A stretch of 23,919 bases of DNA from an uncultured Collinsella sp. (GCA_958436995.1 CAUBMI010000029.1:1-23919); one strand, 5' to 3'; shown: positions 14,897 to 22,878, numbered from the stretch's first letter. Numbers and translations: made by a program. Notes: a model not told the origin generated them from the letters alone.

Positions 14897-16498
14897 ATGG
14901 ATCAAAGCAAGCCTTCGTTCTTTATCACGACGCCCATCTACTACGTCAACGCCGATCCGCACCTGGGCACGGCTTATTCCACCATCATCGCCGACGTTCA
15001 GGCTCGCTATCGCCGCTCCGCCGGCTATAACGTCAAGTTCCTGACCGGCATGGACGAGCACGGCGAGAAGGTCGCCGAGGCCGCAGCCAAGCATGGCATG
15101 ACGCCGCAGGAGTGGACCGATAGCCAGGCCCCGCACTTCAAGGAGCTTTGGAGCAAGCTCGAGATTTCCAACGACGACTTCATCCGCACCACCGAGCCGC
15201 GCCAGCATCATGCCGTGCAGTATCTGTGGGAGCGCATGAAGGAGTCCGGTTACCTGTATAAGGGCAGCTACGACGGTTGGTATTGCGTGCCTGACGAGAC
15301 CTACTTCACCGATACGCAGGTCCAGAAGGGCGACGAGGAGTACGGCAGCGTCGGCCAGCATCTATGCCCCGACTGCCACCGTCCGCTTGAGCGCGTGCAG
15401 GAGGAGTCCTACTTCTTTAAGCTTTCCGCCTTCCAGGACAAGCTTCTCAAGCTCTATGACGAGCACCCCGACTTTGTCGAGCCTGCGTTCCGCATGAACG
15501 AGGTACGTAGCTTTGTCGAGGGCGGCCTTAACGACCTTTCCGTGAGCCGTACGAGCTTTGACTGGGGCATCCAGGTCCCGTTTGACGAGGGTCACGTGAC
15601 CTACGTGTGGTTCGATGCGCTGCTCAACTATATGACTGCCGTCGGCTACGGTGTCGACACCGACGAGGCCCGTGCCGAGCTGGCCTATCGCTGGCCCGCG
15701 CAGTTCCATATTGTGGGTAAGGACATCATTCGCTTCCACTGCGTCATTTGGCCCGCCATGCTCATGGCCATCGGCGAGGCCCTGCCCGAGCACGTCTTTG
15801 CCCACGGCTTCCTGACCGTGCGCAATGCCGAGACCGGCAAGGCCGAGAAGATGTCCAAGAGCCGCGGCAACGCCATCGCTCCGCAGGATGTTATCGACAT
15901 GCTGGGCGTCGAGGGCTACCGCTATTACTTTATGACCGACGTGGTCCCCGGCACCGACGGCGCCATCAGTTTCGATCGCATGGAGCAGGTCTACAACGCC
16001 GATCTGGCCAACAGCTGGGGCAACCTCATTTCGCGCTCGCTCAACATGAGCACAAAGTACTTTGACGGCTGCGCCCCGGCTAAACCGGCGTCTGCCGACG
16101 CGTTCGATAACCCGCTGGCAAAGATTGCCGATGGCCTGGTCGACCGCTACATGGCCAAGATGGACGTGCTCGATTACGGCGGAGCCAAGGATGAGGTCAT
16201 GGAGCTCATTCACGCCGCCAACCACTACATCGAGGACTCCGAGCCCTGGGCGCTTGCCAAGGACGAGGCCAAGGCTGACGAGCTGGCATTTGTGATCTAC
16301 AACCTGCTCGAGGCCATCCGCATCGCCGCCCACCTGCTGATGCCGCTCATGCCCCAGACTTCTGCCGAGGCTCTGCGCCGCCTGTCCTGTGAGGGCGAGG
16401 CCGCGAGCGACGACCTCAAGGGCATTTGCACTTGGGGCCTGCTTGCTGGTGGTCAGCCCGTCGAGAAGGGCGATCCGCTGTTCCCGCGTCTGGCGTAG
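14897..16498 (+). CDS. metG: Methionyl-tRNA synthetase
   Basis: 533-residue class I synthetase charging tRNA-Met. The HIGH motif is HLGT at 22-25 after FFITTPIYYVNADP, and KMSKS is at 318-322. The connective domain has WYCVPDETYF and CPDC (157-160). The first knuckle reads Cys-x-x-Asp instead of Cys-x-x-Cys, so the zinc site may be altered. The C-terminal helical anticodon domain is complete, and there is no extra C-terminal tRNA-binding (EMAP-like) domain. ATG 14897 has CTGGAGGA at 14881-14888. A TAGAAT at 14852-14857 may be its -10; no convincing -35 or T-box leader lies in the 69-base gap. Confidence 0.96.
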   Translation: MDQSKPSFFITTPIYYVNADPHLGTAYSTIIADVQARYRRSAGYNVKFLTGMDEHGEKVAEAAAKHGMTPQEWTDSQAPHFKELWSKLEISNDDFIRTTEPRQHHAVQYLWERMKESGYLYKGSYDGWYCVPDETYFTDTQVQKGDEEYGSVGQHLCPDCHRPLERVQEESYFFKLSAFQDKLLKLYDEHPDFVEPAFRMNEVRSFVEGGLNDLSVSRTSFDWGIQVPFDEGHVTYVWFDALLNYMTAVGYGVDTDEARAELAYRWPAQFHIVGKDIIRFHCVIWPAMLMAIGEALPEHVFAHGFLTVRNAETGKAEKMSKSRGNAIAPQDVIDMLGVEGYRYYFMTDVVPGTDGAISFDRMEQVYNADLANSWGNLISRSLNMSTKYFDGCAPAKPASADAFDNPLAKIADGLVDRYMAKMDVLDYGGAKDEVMELIHAANHYIEDSEPWALAKDEAKADELAFVIYNLLEAIRIAAHLLMPLMPQTSAEALRRLSCEGEAASDDLKGICTWGLLAGGQPVEKGDPLFPRLA

Positions 16499-16540
16499 AG
16501 ACCGCGCGAGCGCCATATCGGCAATTTGCTGTTTAGCTGT

Positions 16541-16577
16541 AAGGGCATGGCCGCAACGGTCCATGCCCTTTCGTTTC
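16541..16577 (+). terminator. Terminator after metG
   Basis: Ten-bp stem AAGGGCATGG/CCATGCCCTT (16541-16550, 16561-16570) extended by CCG/CGG inside the loop, followed by TTTCGTTT. Confidence 0.75.
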
Positions 16578-16608
16578 AAGACGCCGCCATCATGCTAAGG
16601 AGGCAACT

Positions 16609-17469
16609 ATGACAACTTCGCCTTTGGCAAACCCCACGGCAACAAGGGAGCTGCTGGAGGAGTTTGGCCTTGCGACCAAGCATCGCCTGGGCCAGAACTT
16701 TCTAATCGACAATCATGTGATCGAGCGTATCTGCGAGCTTGCCGAGCTTGCAGGTGACGAGCGCGTACTCGAGGTGGGTCCGGGTTGCGGTACGTTGACA
16801 CTTGCGTTGCTGCAGGAAGCGGCGTGCGTTACGTCCATTGAGGCCGATCCCGAGCTTGAGCCGGTGCTCGACGCCCACGCCGCCGACTATGCCAACTTCC
16901 GCTTTATCATGGGCGACGCGCTTAAGGTGGGCCCGGAGCAGATTGAGCAGGCTGCGGGCGGTGAGCCGACGGTATTTGTCGCGAACTTGCCCTATAACGT
17001 GGCGGCGACGATCATTTTGCAATTTTTCCAGACGATGCCGGCGCTCAAGCGCGCCGTCGTCATGGTGCAAAAGGAGGTTGCCGATCGCATTGCCGCAGTG
17101 CCGGGCAACAAGACCTATGGCGGCTATACGGCAAAGCTTGGCCTGTATGCGCAGGTAACGGGTCGCTTTGAGGTGCCGCCGCGTTGCTTTATGCCGGCGC
17201 CACACGTGGACTCGGCCGTCGTGCGTATCGACCGTGTTGACGGTGTGGTGCCCGAAGGACTCGATCGCGAATTTGTGGCCCGCGTGATTGATGCTGCATT
17301 TGCTCAGCGTCGCAAGACCATCCGCAATTCCATGAGCGCCAACGGCTTTGCCAAGGACGTGCTCGATGCCGCCTTTGAGGCTTGCGGTATCGCACCCACC
17401 ACGCGCGCCGAGACGCTCGATGTTGCCGACTTTGTCCGTCTGGCCCGGGAGCTTTCCCATGACGCTTAA
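16609..17469 (+). CDS. rsmA: 16S rRNA dimethyladenosine transferase RsmA (KsgA)
   Basis: 286 residues. The enzyme dimethylates A1518 and A1519 of 16S rRNA late in 30S assembly. Visible motifs: KHRLGQNFLID near the N-terminus, SAM motif I VLEVGPGCGTLT, the acidic pair EADPEL, and the catalytic NLPYNV motif IV. FMPAPHVDSAVV and AFAQRRKTIRNSM in the C-terminal part follow. ATG 16609 has a strong AAGGAGG at 16597-16603. The last 11 bases overlap tatD. The rsmI, metG, rsmA and tatD genes commonly cluster in Actinobacteria. Confidence 0.96.
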   Translation: MTTSPLANPTATRELLEEFGLATKHRLGQNFLIDNHVIERICELAELAGDERVLEVGPGCGTLTLALLQEAACVTSIEADPELEPVLDAHAADYANFRFIMGDALKVGPEQIEQAAGGEPTVFVANLPYNVAATIILQFFQTMPALKRAVVMVQKEVADRIAAVPGNKTYGGYTAKLGLYAQVTGRFEVPPRCFMPAPHVDSAVVRIDRVDGVVPEGLDREFVARVIDAAFAQRRKTIRNSMSANGFAKDVLDAAFEACGIAPTTRAETLDVADFVRLARELSHDA

Positions 17470-18376
17470 TGCCGAACGCGTGACGTTTACCAAAAAAAAG
17501 AAGACGGTTGCTTGTCCCGTGCCCTTGGCACCGCTTGCCGACACACATGCGCATCTGCTTTCGTTCTGGGGCAAGGATGTGCCCGAGACACTCGTGCGTG
17601 CCAAGGCGGCAGGCATCGACCTGTTGGTGACGGTCTTCGATCCCATTGCCGATAAGCGCAGCGTGACGGACTATAGCGACTGGCTGACGCGCGAGATTCT
17701 GCCGATGCAGGATATCCCGCAGATCAAGTATCTTGCCGGCGTGCATCCGTATGGCGCGCCGGACTATACCGACGACATTCACGCACAGGTTGTTGCTGCG
17801 CTTGATGACCCTTTGTGCGCCGGTATTGGCGAAATCGGTCTGGACTACCACATGGATTACGACGACGACATCACGCCGGCGCCCCACAGCGTGCAGATTG
17901 ATTGCATGGCACGTCAGCTCGAAGTCGCCATGCGCTGCAATGTGCCGGTGGAGTTGCACCTGCGGCACGAGGACTCGGATGGGGAGCGCACCTCGCATAT
18001 GGATGCGTACAACGTGCTTCGTGAGGTGGGCGTGCCCCAGGTCGGTTGCGTGCTGCACTGCTTTGGCGAGGACCGCGCCACGATGGAGCGCTTTGTGGAG
18101 CTGGGCTGCTATATCGCCTATGGTGGTGCGGCCACCTTTAAGCGCAACGACGACGTGCGCGAGGCATTTGCGGCAACCCCACTCGATCGAATTTTGTTCG
18201 AGACGGATTGCCCGTATATGGCTCCAGAGCCCATCCGCGGTCTTGAATGCGAGCCCGCAATGATCTCCATTACGGCAAACGCGCTGGTTAACGACCGTGT
18301 CGATCGCACTGGTGAGGACGCCGAAACAATCGCGCATGCCGCTTGGGAAAATGCCTGCAAACTTTTTCAAAAATAG
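17459..18376 (+). CDS. tatD: TatD family metal-dependent hydrolase
   Basis: 305 residues of the amidohydrolase-like TatD family, a 3'-5' DNA/RNA nuclease in characterised members. Metal ligands are visible: HxH in DTHAH, glutamate in GEIGLDYH, histidines in ELHLRHE and LHCFGE, and aspartate in ETDCPYMAPEP. About 25 basic/variable residues precede the first ligand motif (TFTKKKKTVACP). The loops are somewhat longer than in the E. coli protein (about 260 residues). ATG 17459 overlaps the rsmA stop by 11 bases. The tRNA-Leu promoter begins four bases after its stop. Confidence 0.9.
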   Translation: MTLNAERVTFTKKKKTVACPVPLAPLADTHAHLLSFWGKDVPETLVRAKAAGIDLLVTVFDPIADKRSVTDYSDWLTREILPMQDIPQIKYLAGVHPYGAPDYTDDIHAQVVAALDDPLCAGIGEIGLDYHMDYDDDITPAPHSVQIDCMARQLEVAMRCNVPVELHLRHEDSDGERTSHMDAYNVLREVGVPQVGCVLHCFGEDRATMERFVELGCYIAYGGAATFKRNDDVREAFAATPLDRILFETDCPYMAPEPIRGLECEPAMISITANALVNDRVDRTGEDAETIAHAAWENACKLFQK

Positions 18377-18379
18377 TTC

Positions 18380-18408
18380 TTGCGTTCGCGGTGGCGCTCC
18401 GTTATTCT
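18380..18408 (+). promoter_or_regulatory. tRNA-Leu promoter
   Basis: TTGCGT (18380-18385) and TATTCT (18403-18408) with a 17-base spacer; the tRNA starts 12 bases after the -10. Confidence 0.7.
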
Positions 18409-18419
18409 AATTCCTGCAC

Positions 18420-18506
18420 GCGGGCGTGGCGGAATTGGCAGACGCGTACGGTTCAGGTCCGTATGGGGGCAACCCCATGAAGGTTCAAGTCCTTTCGCCC
18501 GCACCA
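18420..18506 (+). tRNA. tRNA-Leu (CAG)
   Basis: 87 bases including an encoded CCA. The acceptor GCGGGCG pairs with CGCCCGC. The anticodon arm TACGG-TTCAGGT-CCGTA puts CAG at 18454-18456. A long variable arm (TGGGGGCAACCCCA) confirms class II. T loop TTCAAGT. Confidence 0.96.
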
Positions 18507-18517
18507 TTGATTGAAAG

Positions 18518-18542
18518 AGCTCCCAGCAATGGGAGCTTTTTT
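18518..18542 (+). terminator. tRNA-Leu terminator
   Basis: Seven-bp stem AGCTCCC/GGGAGCT with loop AGCAAT and six Ts. Confidence 0.88.
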
Positions 18543-18706
18543 GTTATGGGCCCATCGCAGGGACTTGAACCTGTGAAGGAGCGAGCGTCAAGAAAACGCG
18601 GAGCGTTTTTAGCGAGCTGGCGAGTCCGCCGGCAGGCGGGCGAAGCCGGTGCGGATCCGCGAAGCGGATACGCGGACGTCCTTTCGCTCGCACCATGGAT
18701 TGAAAG

Positions 18707-18731
18707 AGCTCCCAGCAATGGGAGCTTTTTT
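18707..18731 (+). terminator. Second copy of the tRNA-Leu terminator
   Basis: Exact copy of the hairpin and T-tract of 18518-18542 in the downstream repeat. Confidence 0.82.
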
Positions 18732-18794
18732 GTTATGCACGATCTCCTTGGACGGGTATCCTAATGGCAACGTGTGCCTATCAGAGGAGAGACC

Positions 18795-19733
18795 ATGCTG
18801 TTTTCCGGTATCATCGCTGCCCTTACGAGCCTTTTGATTCCCATCATCATCCTGCTGCTGTTGTTTCCCAACGCCTGCTACGTCGTTGAGCAGCAGCACG
18901 CTGTGATCATCGAGCGCTTGGGTAAGTTCAATCGTATCGTCAACGCGGGCTTCCACGTGAAGGTGCCCGTGATCGACCGCAAGGCCGCCACGGTGAGCCT
19001 GCGCACCATGAAAAACGGTTTTGGCATCGACGTTAAGACCCAGGACAACGTGACCATCGGCCTTGAGGTCTCCGCTCAGTACCACGTGAGCTACGACATG
19101 GGCGCCGGCCCGGCAGATTCGGGCATCTACAAGAGCTACTACATGCTGCAGGAGCCCGTCGACCAGATGCGTGACTTCATCACCGACGCCCTGCGCTCTT
19201 CGATTCCTGTCTACACACTCGATGAGGTCTTTGCCAAGAAGGATGACATCGCCAAGGATGTCAACGCTACCGTTTCCGAGCAGATGGCCGCCTACGGCTT
19301 CACCCTCGTGTCGACGCTCATCACCAAAATCGCACTGCCGACCGAGGTTGAGAACTCCATGAACGACATCAACGCCGCCCAGCGCAAGCGCGCTGCGGCA
19401 CAGGAGCTCGCCGAGGCAGACCGCATCAAGCGCGTCACCGAGGCGACCGCCGAGGCCGAGGCAATGGAAAAGGCGGGCGAGGGCATCGCCAACCAGTGCA
19501 AGGCCATCGCACTGGGTATCAAAGATTCGCTCGAGATCATCCAGGAGACGGGTGTCGGCAATGACGAGGCCAACCAACTGTTCATGTTTACGCAGTGGTC
19601 TGAGATGATGACGGAGTTCGCTCGCACGGGTAAAACCTCGACGGTCGTGCTGCCGAGCGACTTTTCGCAGTCGGCCTCGATGTTCGAGCAGATGCTGGCC
19701 GCCGGCAAAGTTCAAAACGATTCGAAGGAGTAG
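18795..19733 (+). CDS. SPFH/band-7 membrane protein (stomatin/QmcA-like)
   Basis: 312 residues. One N-terminal membrane helix (about 5-28, IIAALTSLLIPIIILLLLF) is followed by the SPFH domain: YVVEQQHAVIIERLGKF, then NVTIGLEVSAQYHV, and the end AQRKRAAAQELAEADRIKRVTEATAEAEAME, a charged helical flotillin-like region. A C-terminal helix comes last. Such proteins form oligomeric membrane scaffolds and can modulate proteases. The usual NfeD partner gene is not beside it. ATG 18795 has AGAGGAGA at 18783-18790. rlmH follows after six bases, so they are probably co-transcribed. Confidence 0.9.
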   Translation: MLFSGIIAALTSLLIPIIILLLLFPNACYVVEQQHAVIIERLGKFNRIVNAGFHVKVPVIDRKAATVSLRTMKNGFGIDVKTQDNVTIGLEVSAQYHVSYDMGAGPADSGIYKSYYMLQEPVDQMRDFITDALRSSIPVYTLDEVFAKKDDIAKDVNATVSEQMAAYGFTLVSTLITKIALPTEVENSMNDINAAQRKRAAAQELAEADRIKRVTEATAEAEAMEKAGEGIANQCKAIALGIKDSLEIIQETGVGNDEANQLFMFTQWSEMMTEFARTGKTSTVVLPSDFSQSASMFEQMLAAGKVQNDSKE

Positions 19734-19739
19734 GCGCGC

Positions 19740-20210
19740 GTGAAATACACCGTCGTTTGCGTCGGTAAGCTCAAGGAGCGCTTTTGGAAGGACGCGTGCG
19801 CTGAGTACACCAAGCGCCTAGGTGCCTATGCCAAGGTGGATATCCGCGAGGTGGCCGATATCGACCCGGCTAAGGCGGGCGGCGTGGATGTCGCGCGCGA
19901 CAAGGAGGGGGCGGCGATTCTTACAGCCCTGCCGCCTCGAGCACATGTGATCTTGCTGGCCATTGAGGGCAAAGAGCGCTCGAGCGAGGAACTTTCGGCG
20001 CGGCTCGATGATCTTATGCTACGTGGTAACAGCGACATCGCCTTTGTAATTGGCGGATCGGACGGCGTGAGCGATGACGTGCGCGCACGAGCCGACGAGA
20101 TGCTCAGCTTTGGACGTATTACCTTGCCGCATAACTTGGCGCGCGTGGTGCTGCTGGAGCAGATCTACCGCGCCTGCAAGATCAGCCGCGGCGAGCCGTA
20201 TCACAAATAG
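19740..20210 (+). CDS. rlmH: 23S rRNA (pseudouridine-1915 N3) methyltransferase RlmH
   Basis: 156-residue SPOUT methyltransferase, homodimeric, which methylates pseudouridine 1915 in helix 69 of 70S ribosomes. Typical motifs: VVCVGKLKERFWKDACAEY at the start, LLAIEGKERSSEELSARL, FVIGGSDGVSDDV (knot region) and LPHNLARVVLLEQIYRA. The C-terminal HK matches the family's conserved YHK end. Start is GTG 19740, nine bases after AAGGAG, which overlaps the end of the preceding gene. Confidence 0.96.
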   Translation: MKYTVVCVGKLKERFWKDACAEYTKRLGAYAKVDIREVADIDPAKAGGVDVARDKEGAAILTALPPRAHVILLAIEGKERSSEELSARLDDLMLRGNSDIAFVIGGSDGVSDDVRARADEMLSFGRITLPHNLARVVLLEQIYRACKISRGEPYHK

Positions 20211-20283
20211 GTCAGCAATACGAAACAATGGCGTGGGACAATAGCTTTCGTTTTGAGGAATGTGTCTGAAAGGACTATGTGAT

Positions 20284-21054
20284 ATGAAGATTGGATTTGT
20301 CGGTTTTGGCAATATGGCGAGCGCTATGGCCGATGGCTGGATCGCTGCCGGTGTAGCTGCGAGCGACATGTGCGCCTGTGCGGGTCGCTACGACGCACTG
20401 GTTGAGCGCTGTGAGGCGCGCGGGATGGCCGCTTGCCACGATGCCGCCGAGGTTGTCGCCGCATCCGATATCGTGGTCGCTGCGGTCAAGCCGTACATGA
20501 TCGAGAAGGTATTCGCCCCGCTCAAGGATGCTCTTGCCAAAAAGGTCGTTCTGTCGGTTGCCTGGACCTGGGACAGTGCCAAGTGGGAGCAGGTCCTGCC
20601 GGGCGTCGCGCATATCTCGACGGTGCCCAACACGCCGGTTTCGGTGGGCGAGGGCGTCATCGCTTGCGAGAAGGCTTCCACGCTTAGTGATGAGCAGAGC
20701 GCAGTGGTGCTTGATTTGCTTGGCAAGCTCGGTGCGGTGGTCGAGCTCGATACGAGCCTGCTGTTCGTGGGCGGCACGGTGGGTGGTTGCGCTCCGGCAT
20801 TTGTCGCTATGGCAATCGAGGCCCTGGGCGATGCAGCGGTCAAGCACGGTATCCCGCGTGCTGATGCCTATCGCATTGTGAGCCAGATGGTGCTGGGTAC
20901 GGCAAAGCTGCAGCTCGCAACCGGTCAGCATCCCGCAGCGATGAAGGATGCCGTGTGCTCGCCCGGCGGTGCCACCATCAAGGGCGTCGTTGCGCTCGAG
21001 GACGCCGGCATGCGCAGCGCCCTGGTCAAGGCAATCGACGCAACCCTCCAGTAA
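20284..21054 (+). CDS. proC: Pyrroline-5-carboxylate reductase
   Basis: 256 residues. The enzyme catalyses the last step of proline synthesis, reduction of 1-pyrroline-5-carboxylate with NAD(P)H. The N-terminal Rossmann fold is marked by IGFVGFGNMASAMADGW. VVAAVKPYMIEKVF and STVPNTPVSVGEGVIAC follow, and the C-terminal dimer domain shows AMKDAVCSPGGATIKGVVALE. ATG 20284 has AAAGGA at 20269-20274. The stop codon falls inside the first copy of a repeat (TAAAACCGACC) belonging to the element downstream, so the very end of the gene may have been changed by that insertion. Confidence 0.93.
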   Translation: MKIGFVGFGNMASAMADGWIAAGVAASDMCACAGRYDALVERCEARGMAACHDAAEVVAASDIVVAAVKPYMIEKVFAPLKDALAKKVVLSVAWTWDSAKWEQVLPGVAHISTVPNTPVSVGEGVIACEKASTLSDEQSAVVLDLLGKLGAVVELDTSLLFVGGTVGGCAPAFVAMAIEALGDAAVKHGIPRADAYRIVSQMVLGTAKLQLATGQHPAAMKDAVCSPGGATIKGVVALEDAGMRSALVKAIDATLQ

Positions 21055-21207
21055 AACCGACCAAAAAAGGGACAGTTTATTTTGGCAGGTTTTTCCTGCG
21101 GTTTTGTCCTTTTAGCGAAAAGTGCCCCGCAACTGGCTCAATTCCAGTTGCGGGGCACTTGCGTTTGCCCAGATAAAACCGACCAAAATAAACCTGTCCC
21201 TTTTTGG
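21052..21207. mobile_element. Small terminal-inverted-repeat element (MITE/REP-like) with a 17-bp hairpin
   Basis: Arms 21061-21085 and 21183-21207 are 25 bases each and inverted, differing only by one A and one G in run lengths. They carry GGGACAG next to TTTATTTTGG. Both ends also hold a 15-base direct repeat TAAAACCGACCAAAA (21052-21066, 21174-21188). The centre is a perfect 17-bp hairpin (21120-21136 with 21144-21160). No transposase gene is present. The arm sequence resembles repeats seen with REP-associated transposases in other bacteria; that likeness is from memory and untested. Confidence 0.65.
21117..21163. terminator. Hairpin between convergent proC and the minus-strand gene, likely bidirectional terminator
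   Basis: 17-bp perfect stem (arms AAGTGCCCCGCAACTGG) with a seven-base loop. On the minus strand it is followed by TTTT then CGC; on the plus strand the T-run is poor. It sits between two converging genes, where it could stop both transcripts. Confidence 0.55.
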
Positions 21208-21211
21208 CAGG

Positions 21212-21385
21212 TTAGTCCCAGAAGCTGTCTTCTTCGTCCTCGGACTTGGGGCCGCGGTCGACATACATCTTATGGGTGCGCTTCTCCATTACAAAGGCAA
21301 TAATCGCAAACAGCAGGATGCCGCCGGCGAAAAGGATGGCAAAACCGGTGCGGGTGCCAAACAAAAAGGAAAAAACTGCGTCCAT
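21212..21385 (-). CDS. Small membrane protein, 57 residues, unknown function
   Basis: Read on the minus strand from ATG 21385 to TAA 21212. It starts MDAVFSFLFGTRTGFAILF and has one hydrophobic helix (about 15-33), then a charged tail with MEKRTHKM and an acidic end PKSEDEEDSFWD. AGAAGG lies about six bases before the start. Codon use matches the neighbours. The layout (helix, basic patch just inside, acidic tail) suggests an inner-membrane protein with its tail in the cytoplasm. I do not recognise a family. It diverges from serS and converges on proC. Confidence 0.72.
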   Translation of the reverse strand: MDAVFSFLFGTRTGFAILFAGGILLFAIIAFVMEKRTHKMYVDRGPKSEDEEDSFWD

Positions 21386-21409
21386 TGGGTGCCTTCTTGC
21401 GTAGTTGAG

Positions 21410-21467
21410 TTGGGTCGTAAACGCTCATAAGTATATACTTGCCCATACATGTACAAGGTTGCAACCT
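21410..21467. promoter_or_regulatory. Divergent control region between the small membrane protein and serS
   Basis: Three palindromes in a row: AAGTATATACTT (21429-21440), TACATGTA (21446-21453) and AGGTTGCAACCT (21456-21467). For serS, TTGGGT (21410-21415) and TATACT (21434-21439) are 18 bases apart. On the other strand a TATACT also lies in the first palindrome. No T-box leader is visible. Confidence 0.5.
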
Positions 21468-21496
21468 AAATGGAATGTATATCGCCGGAGGATCTA

Positions 21497-22780
21497 ATGC
21501 TTGATATCAAGTTTGTTCGCGAGAACCCCGATGCCATCGATGTCGCCATGGCTAACCGCCAGACGTCTTGGGATCGCGAGAAGTTCTTTGAGCTCGACGA
21601 CGAGCGTCGTGCCGTCATCACCGAGGTCGAGGAACTTCAAGCTACGCGCAACGCCGAGTCCAAGAAGATCGGCGCCCTGATGAAGGAGGGCAAGAAGGAC
21701 GAGGCCGAGGCCGCCAAGGAGGCCGTGCGCGCCGTCAACGAGAAGATTGACGGTCTGGCCGAGCGCCGCACTGCTCTCGAGCAGGAGCAGTACGACTTCA
21801 TGGCTCACCTGCCCAACATTCCTTGCGAGGCCACGCCGTACGGCAAGGACGAGGACGAGAACATCGAGCGCCGTCGTTGGGGCACCCCGCGCGAGTTCGA
21901 CTTCGACTTTAAGCCGCACTGGGATCTGGGCACCGACCTCGACATCCTTGACTTCGAGCGCGGCAACAAGCTCTCCGGCAGCCGCTTCACCGTTCTCGGT
22001 GGCGCCGGCGCCCGTCTTGAGCGCGCCCTCATCAACTTCTTCCTCGATACGCACACCAGCCGTGGTTTTAAGGAGTGGTGGCCGCCCATCGTCGTCAAGC
22101 GTCAGACCATGTTCGGCACGGGCCAGCTGCCCAAGTTCGAGGACGACGCCTATCACGTCTCGGGCGACAACTTCCTGATCCCCACCGCCGAGGTCGTGCT
22201 CACCAACCTGCACGCCGGTGAGGTCCTCGACGCCGATACCCTGCCGCGCCGCTACACCGCCTTCACCCCCTGCTTCCGCGAGGAGGCCGGCTCCGCTGGT
22301 CGCGATACCCGCGGCATCATTCGCCAGCACGAGTTCGACAAGGTCGAGATGGTAAAGTTTGCCAAGCCGGAGGAGTCCGACGAGGAGCTCGAGAGCATGA
22401 CCGCCGAGGCCGAGTACCTGCTGCAGCAGCTGGGCCTTCCGTATCGCGTGATTAGCCTGTGCACCGGCGACTTGGGCTTCTCTGCCCGTCAGACCTACGA
22501 CGTCGAGGTCTGGCTGCCGAGCTACAACGCCTACAAGGAGATCAGCTCCTGCTCCAACTGCGGTGACTTCCAGGCCCGTCGCGCCAACATCAAGTATCGC
22601 GACCCCGAGAACTTCAAGGGTTCGCGCTATCTGCACACCCTCAACGGTTCCGGTCTGCCGGCTGGCCGTACCATGGCAGCCATTCTGGAGAACTACCAGA
22701 ACGCTGACGGCACCATCACGATCCCCGAGGTTCTGCGTCCCTACATGGGCGGCCTCGAGAAGATCGAGCCGGTCGCGTAG
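21497..22780 (+). CDS. serS: Seryl-tRNA synthetase
   Basis: 427-residue class II synthetase charging tRNA-Ser (and tRNA-Sec where present). The N-terminal long coiled-coil arm (about 30-105, with EELQATRNAESKKIG and EAEAAKEAVRAV) binds the tRNA variable arm. The catalytic domain shows TAFTPCFREEAGSAGRDTRG (motif 2), EISSCSNCGDFQARRANIKY, and motif 3 NGSGLPAGRTMAAILENYQ. Length is normal. ATG 21497 has CGGAGGA just upstream; an in-frame ATG at 21470 lies before the ribosome site and is rejected. Codon use is highly biased, as expected for a highly expressed gene. Confidence 0.97.
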   Translation: MLDIKFVRENPDAIDVAMANRQTSWDREKFFELDDERRAVITEVEELQATRNAESKKIGALMKEGKKDEAEAAKEAVRAVNEKIDGLAERRTALEQEQYDFMAHLPNIPCEATPYGKDEDENIERRRWGTPREFDFDFKPHWDLGTDLDILDFERGNKLSGSRFTVLGGAGARLERALINFFLDTHTSRGFKEWWPPIVVKRQTMFGTGQLPKFEDDAYHVSGDNFLIPTAEVVLTNLHAGEVLDADTLPRRYTAFTPCFREEAGSAGRDTRGIIRQHEFDKVEMVKFAKPEESDEELESMTAEAEYLLQQLGLPYRVISLCTGDLGFSARQTYDVEVWLPSYNAYKEISSCSNCGDFQARRANIKYRDPENFKGSRYLHTLNGSGLPAGRTMAAILENYQNADGTITIPEVLRPYMGGLEKIEPVA

Positions 22781-22804
22781 ATTGGCTGCATAAGCGATTT
22801 GCTA

Positions 22805-22832
22805 GGGCACTCCTTTTTGGGGTGCCCTTTTT
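22805..22832 (+). terminator. Terminator after serS
   Basis: Nine-bp stem GGGCACTCC/GGGGTGCCC (22805-22813, 22819-22827), T-rich loop and a five-T tract. Confidence 0.9.
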
Positions 22833-22878
22833 GTGTACGGCCATACCATGCTGTGCGGACAGCTCAATAGAAAACACA

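Larger units (their letters stand above)
18489..18737 (+). repeat. tRNA-linked hairpin element with duplicated tRNA-Leu 3' end
   Basis: A 60-base direct repeat at 18489-18548 and 18678-18737 (58 of 60 identical) holds the tRNA 3' end and its terminator. Of the 129 bases between, 18561-18572 is an exact 12-base match, on the other strand, to the tRNA-Leu T-arm (18481-18492). A core from 18585 follows, with hairpins AAAACGC/GCGTTTT (18593-18609), CCGCC/GGCGG (18626-18639) and ATCCGC/GCGGAT (18655-18669). This core is nearly identical to that beside tRNA-Arg at 23565-23653. Confidence 0.87.
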
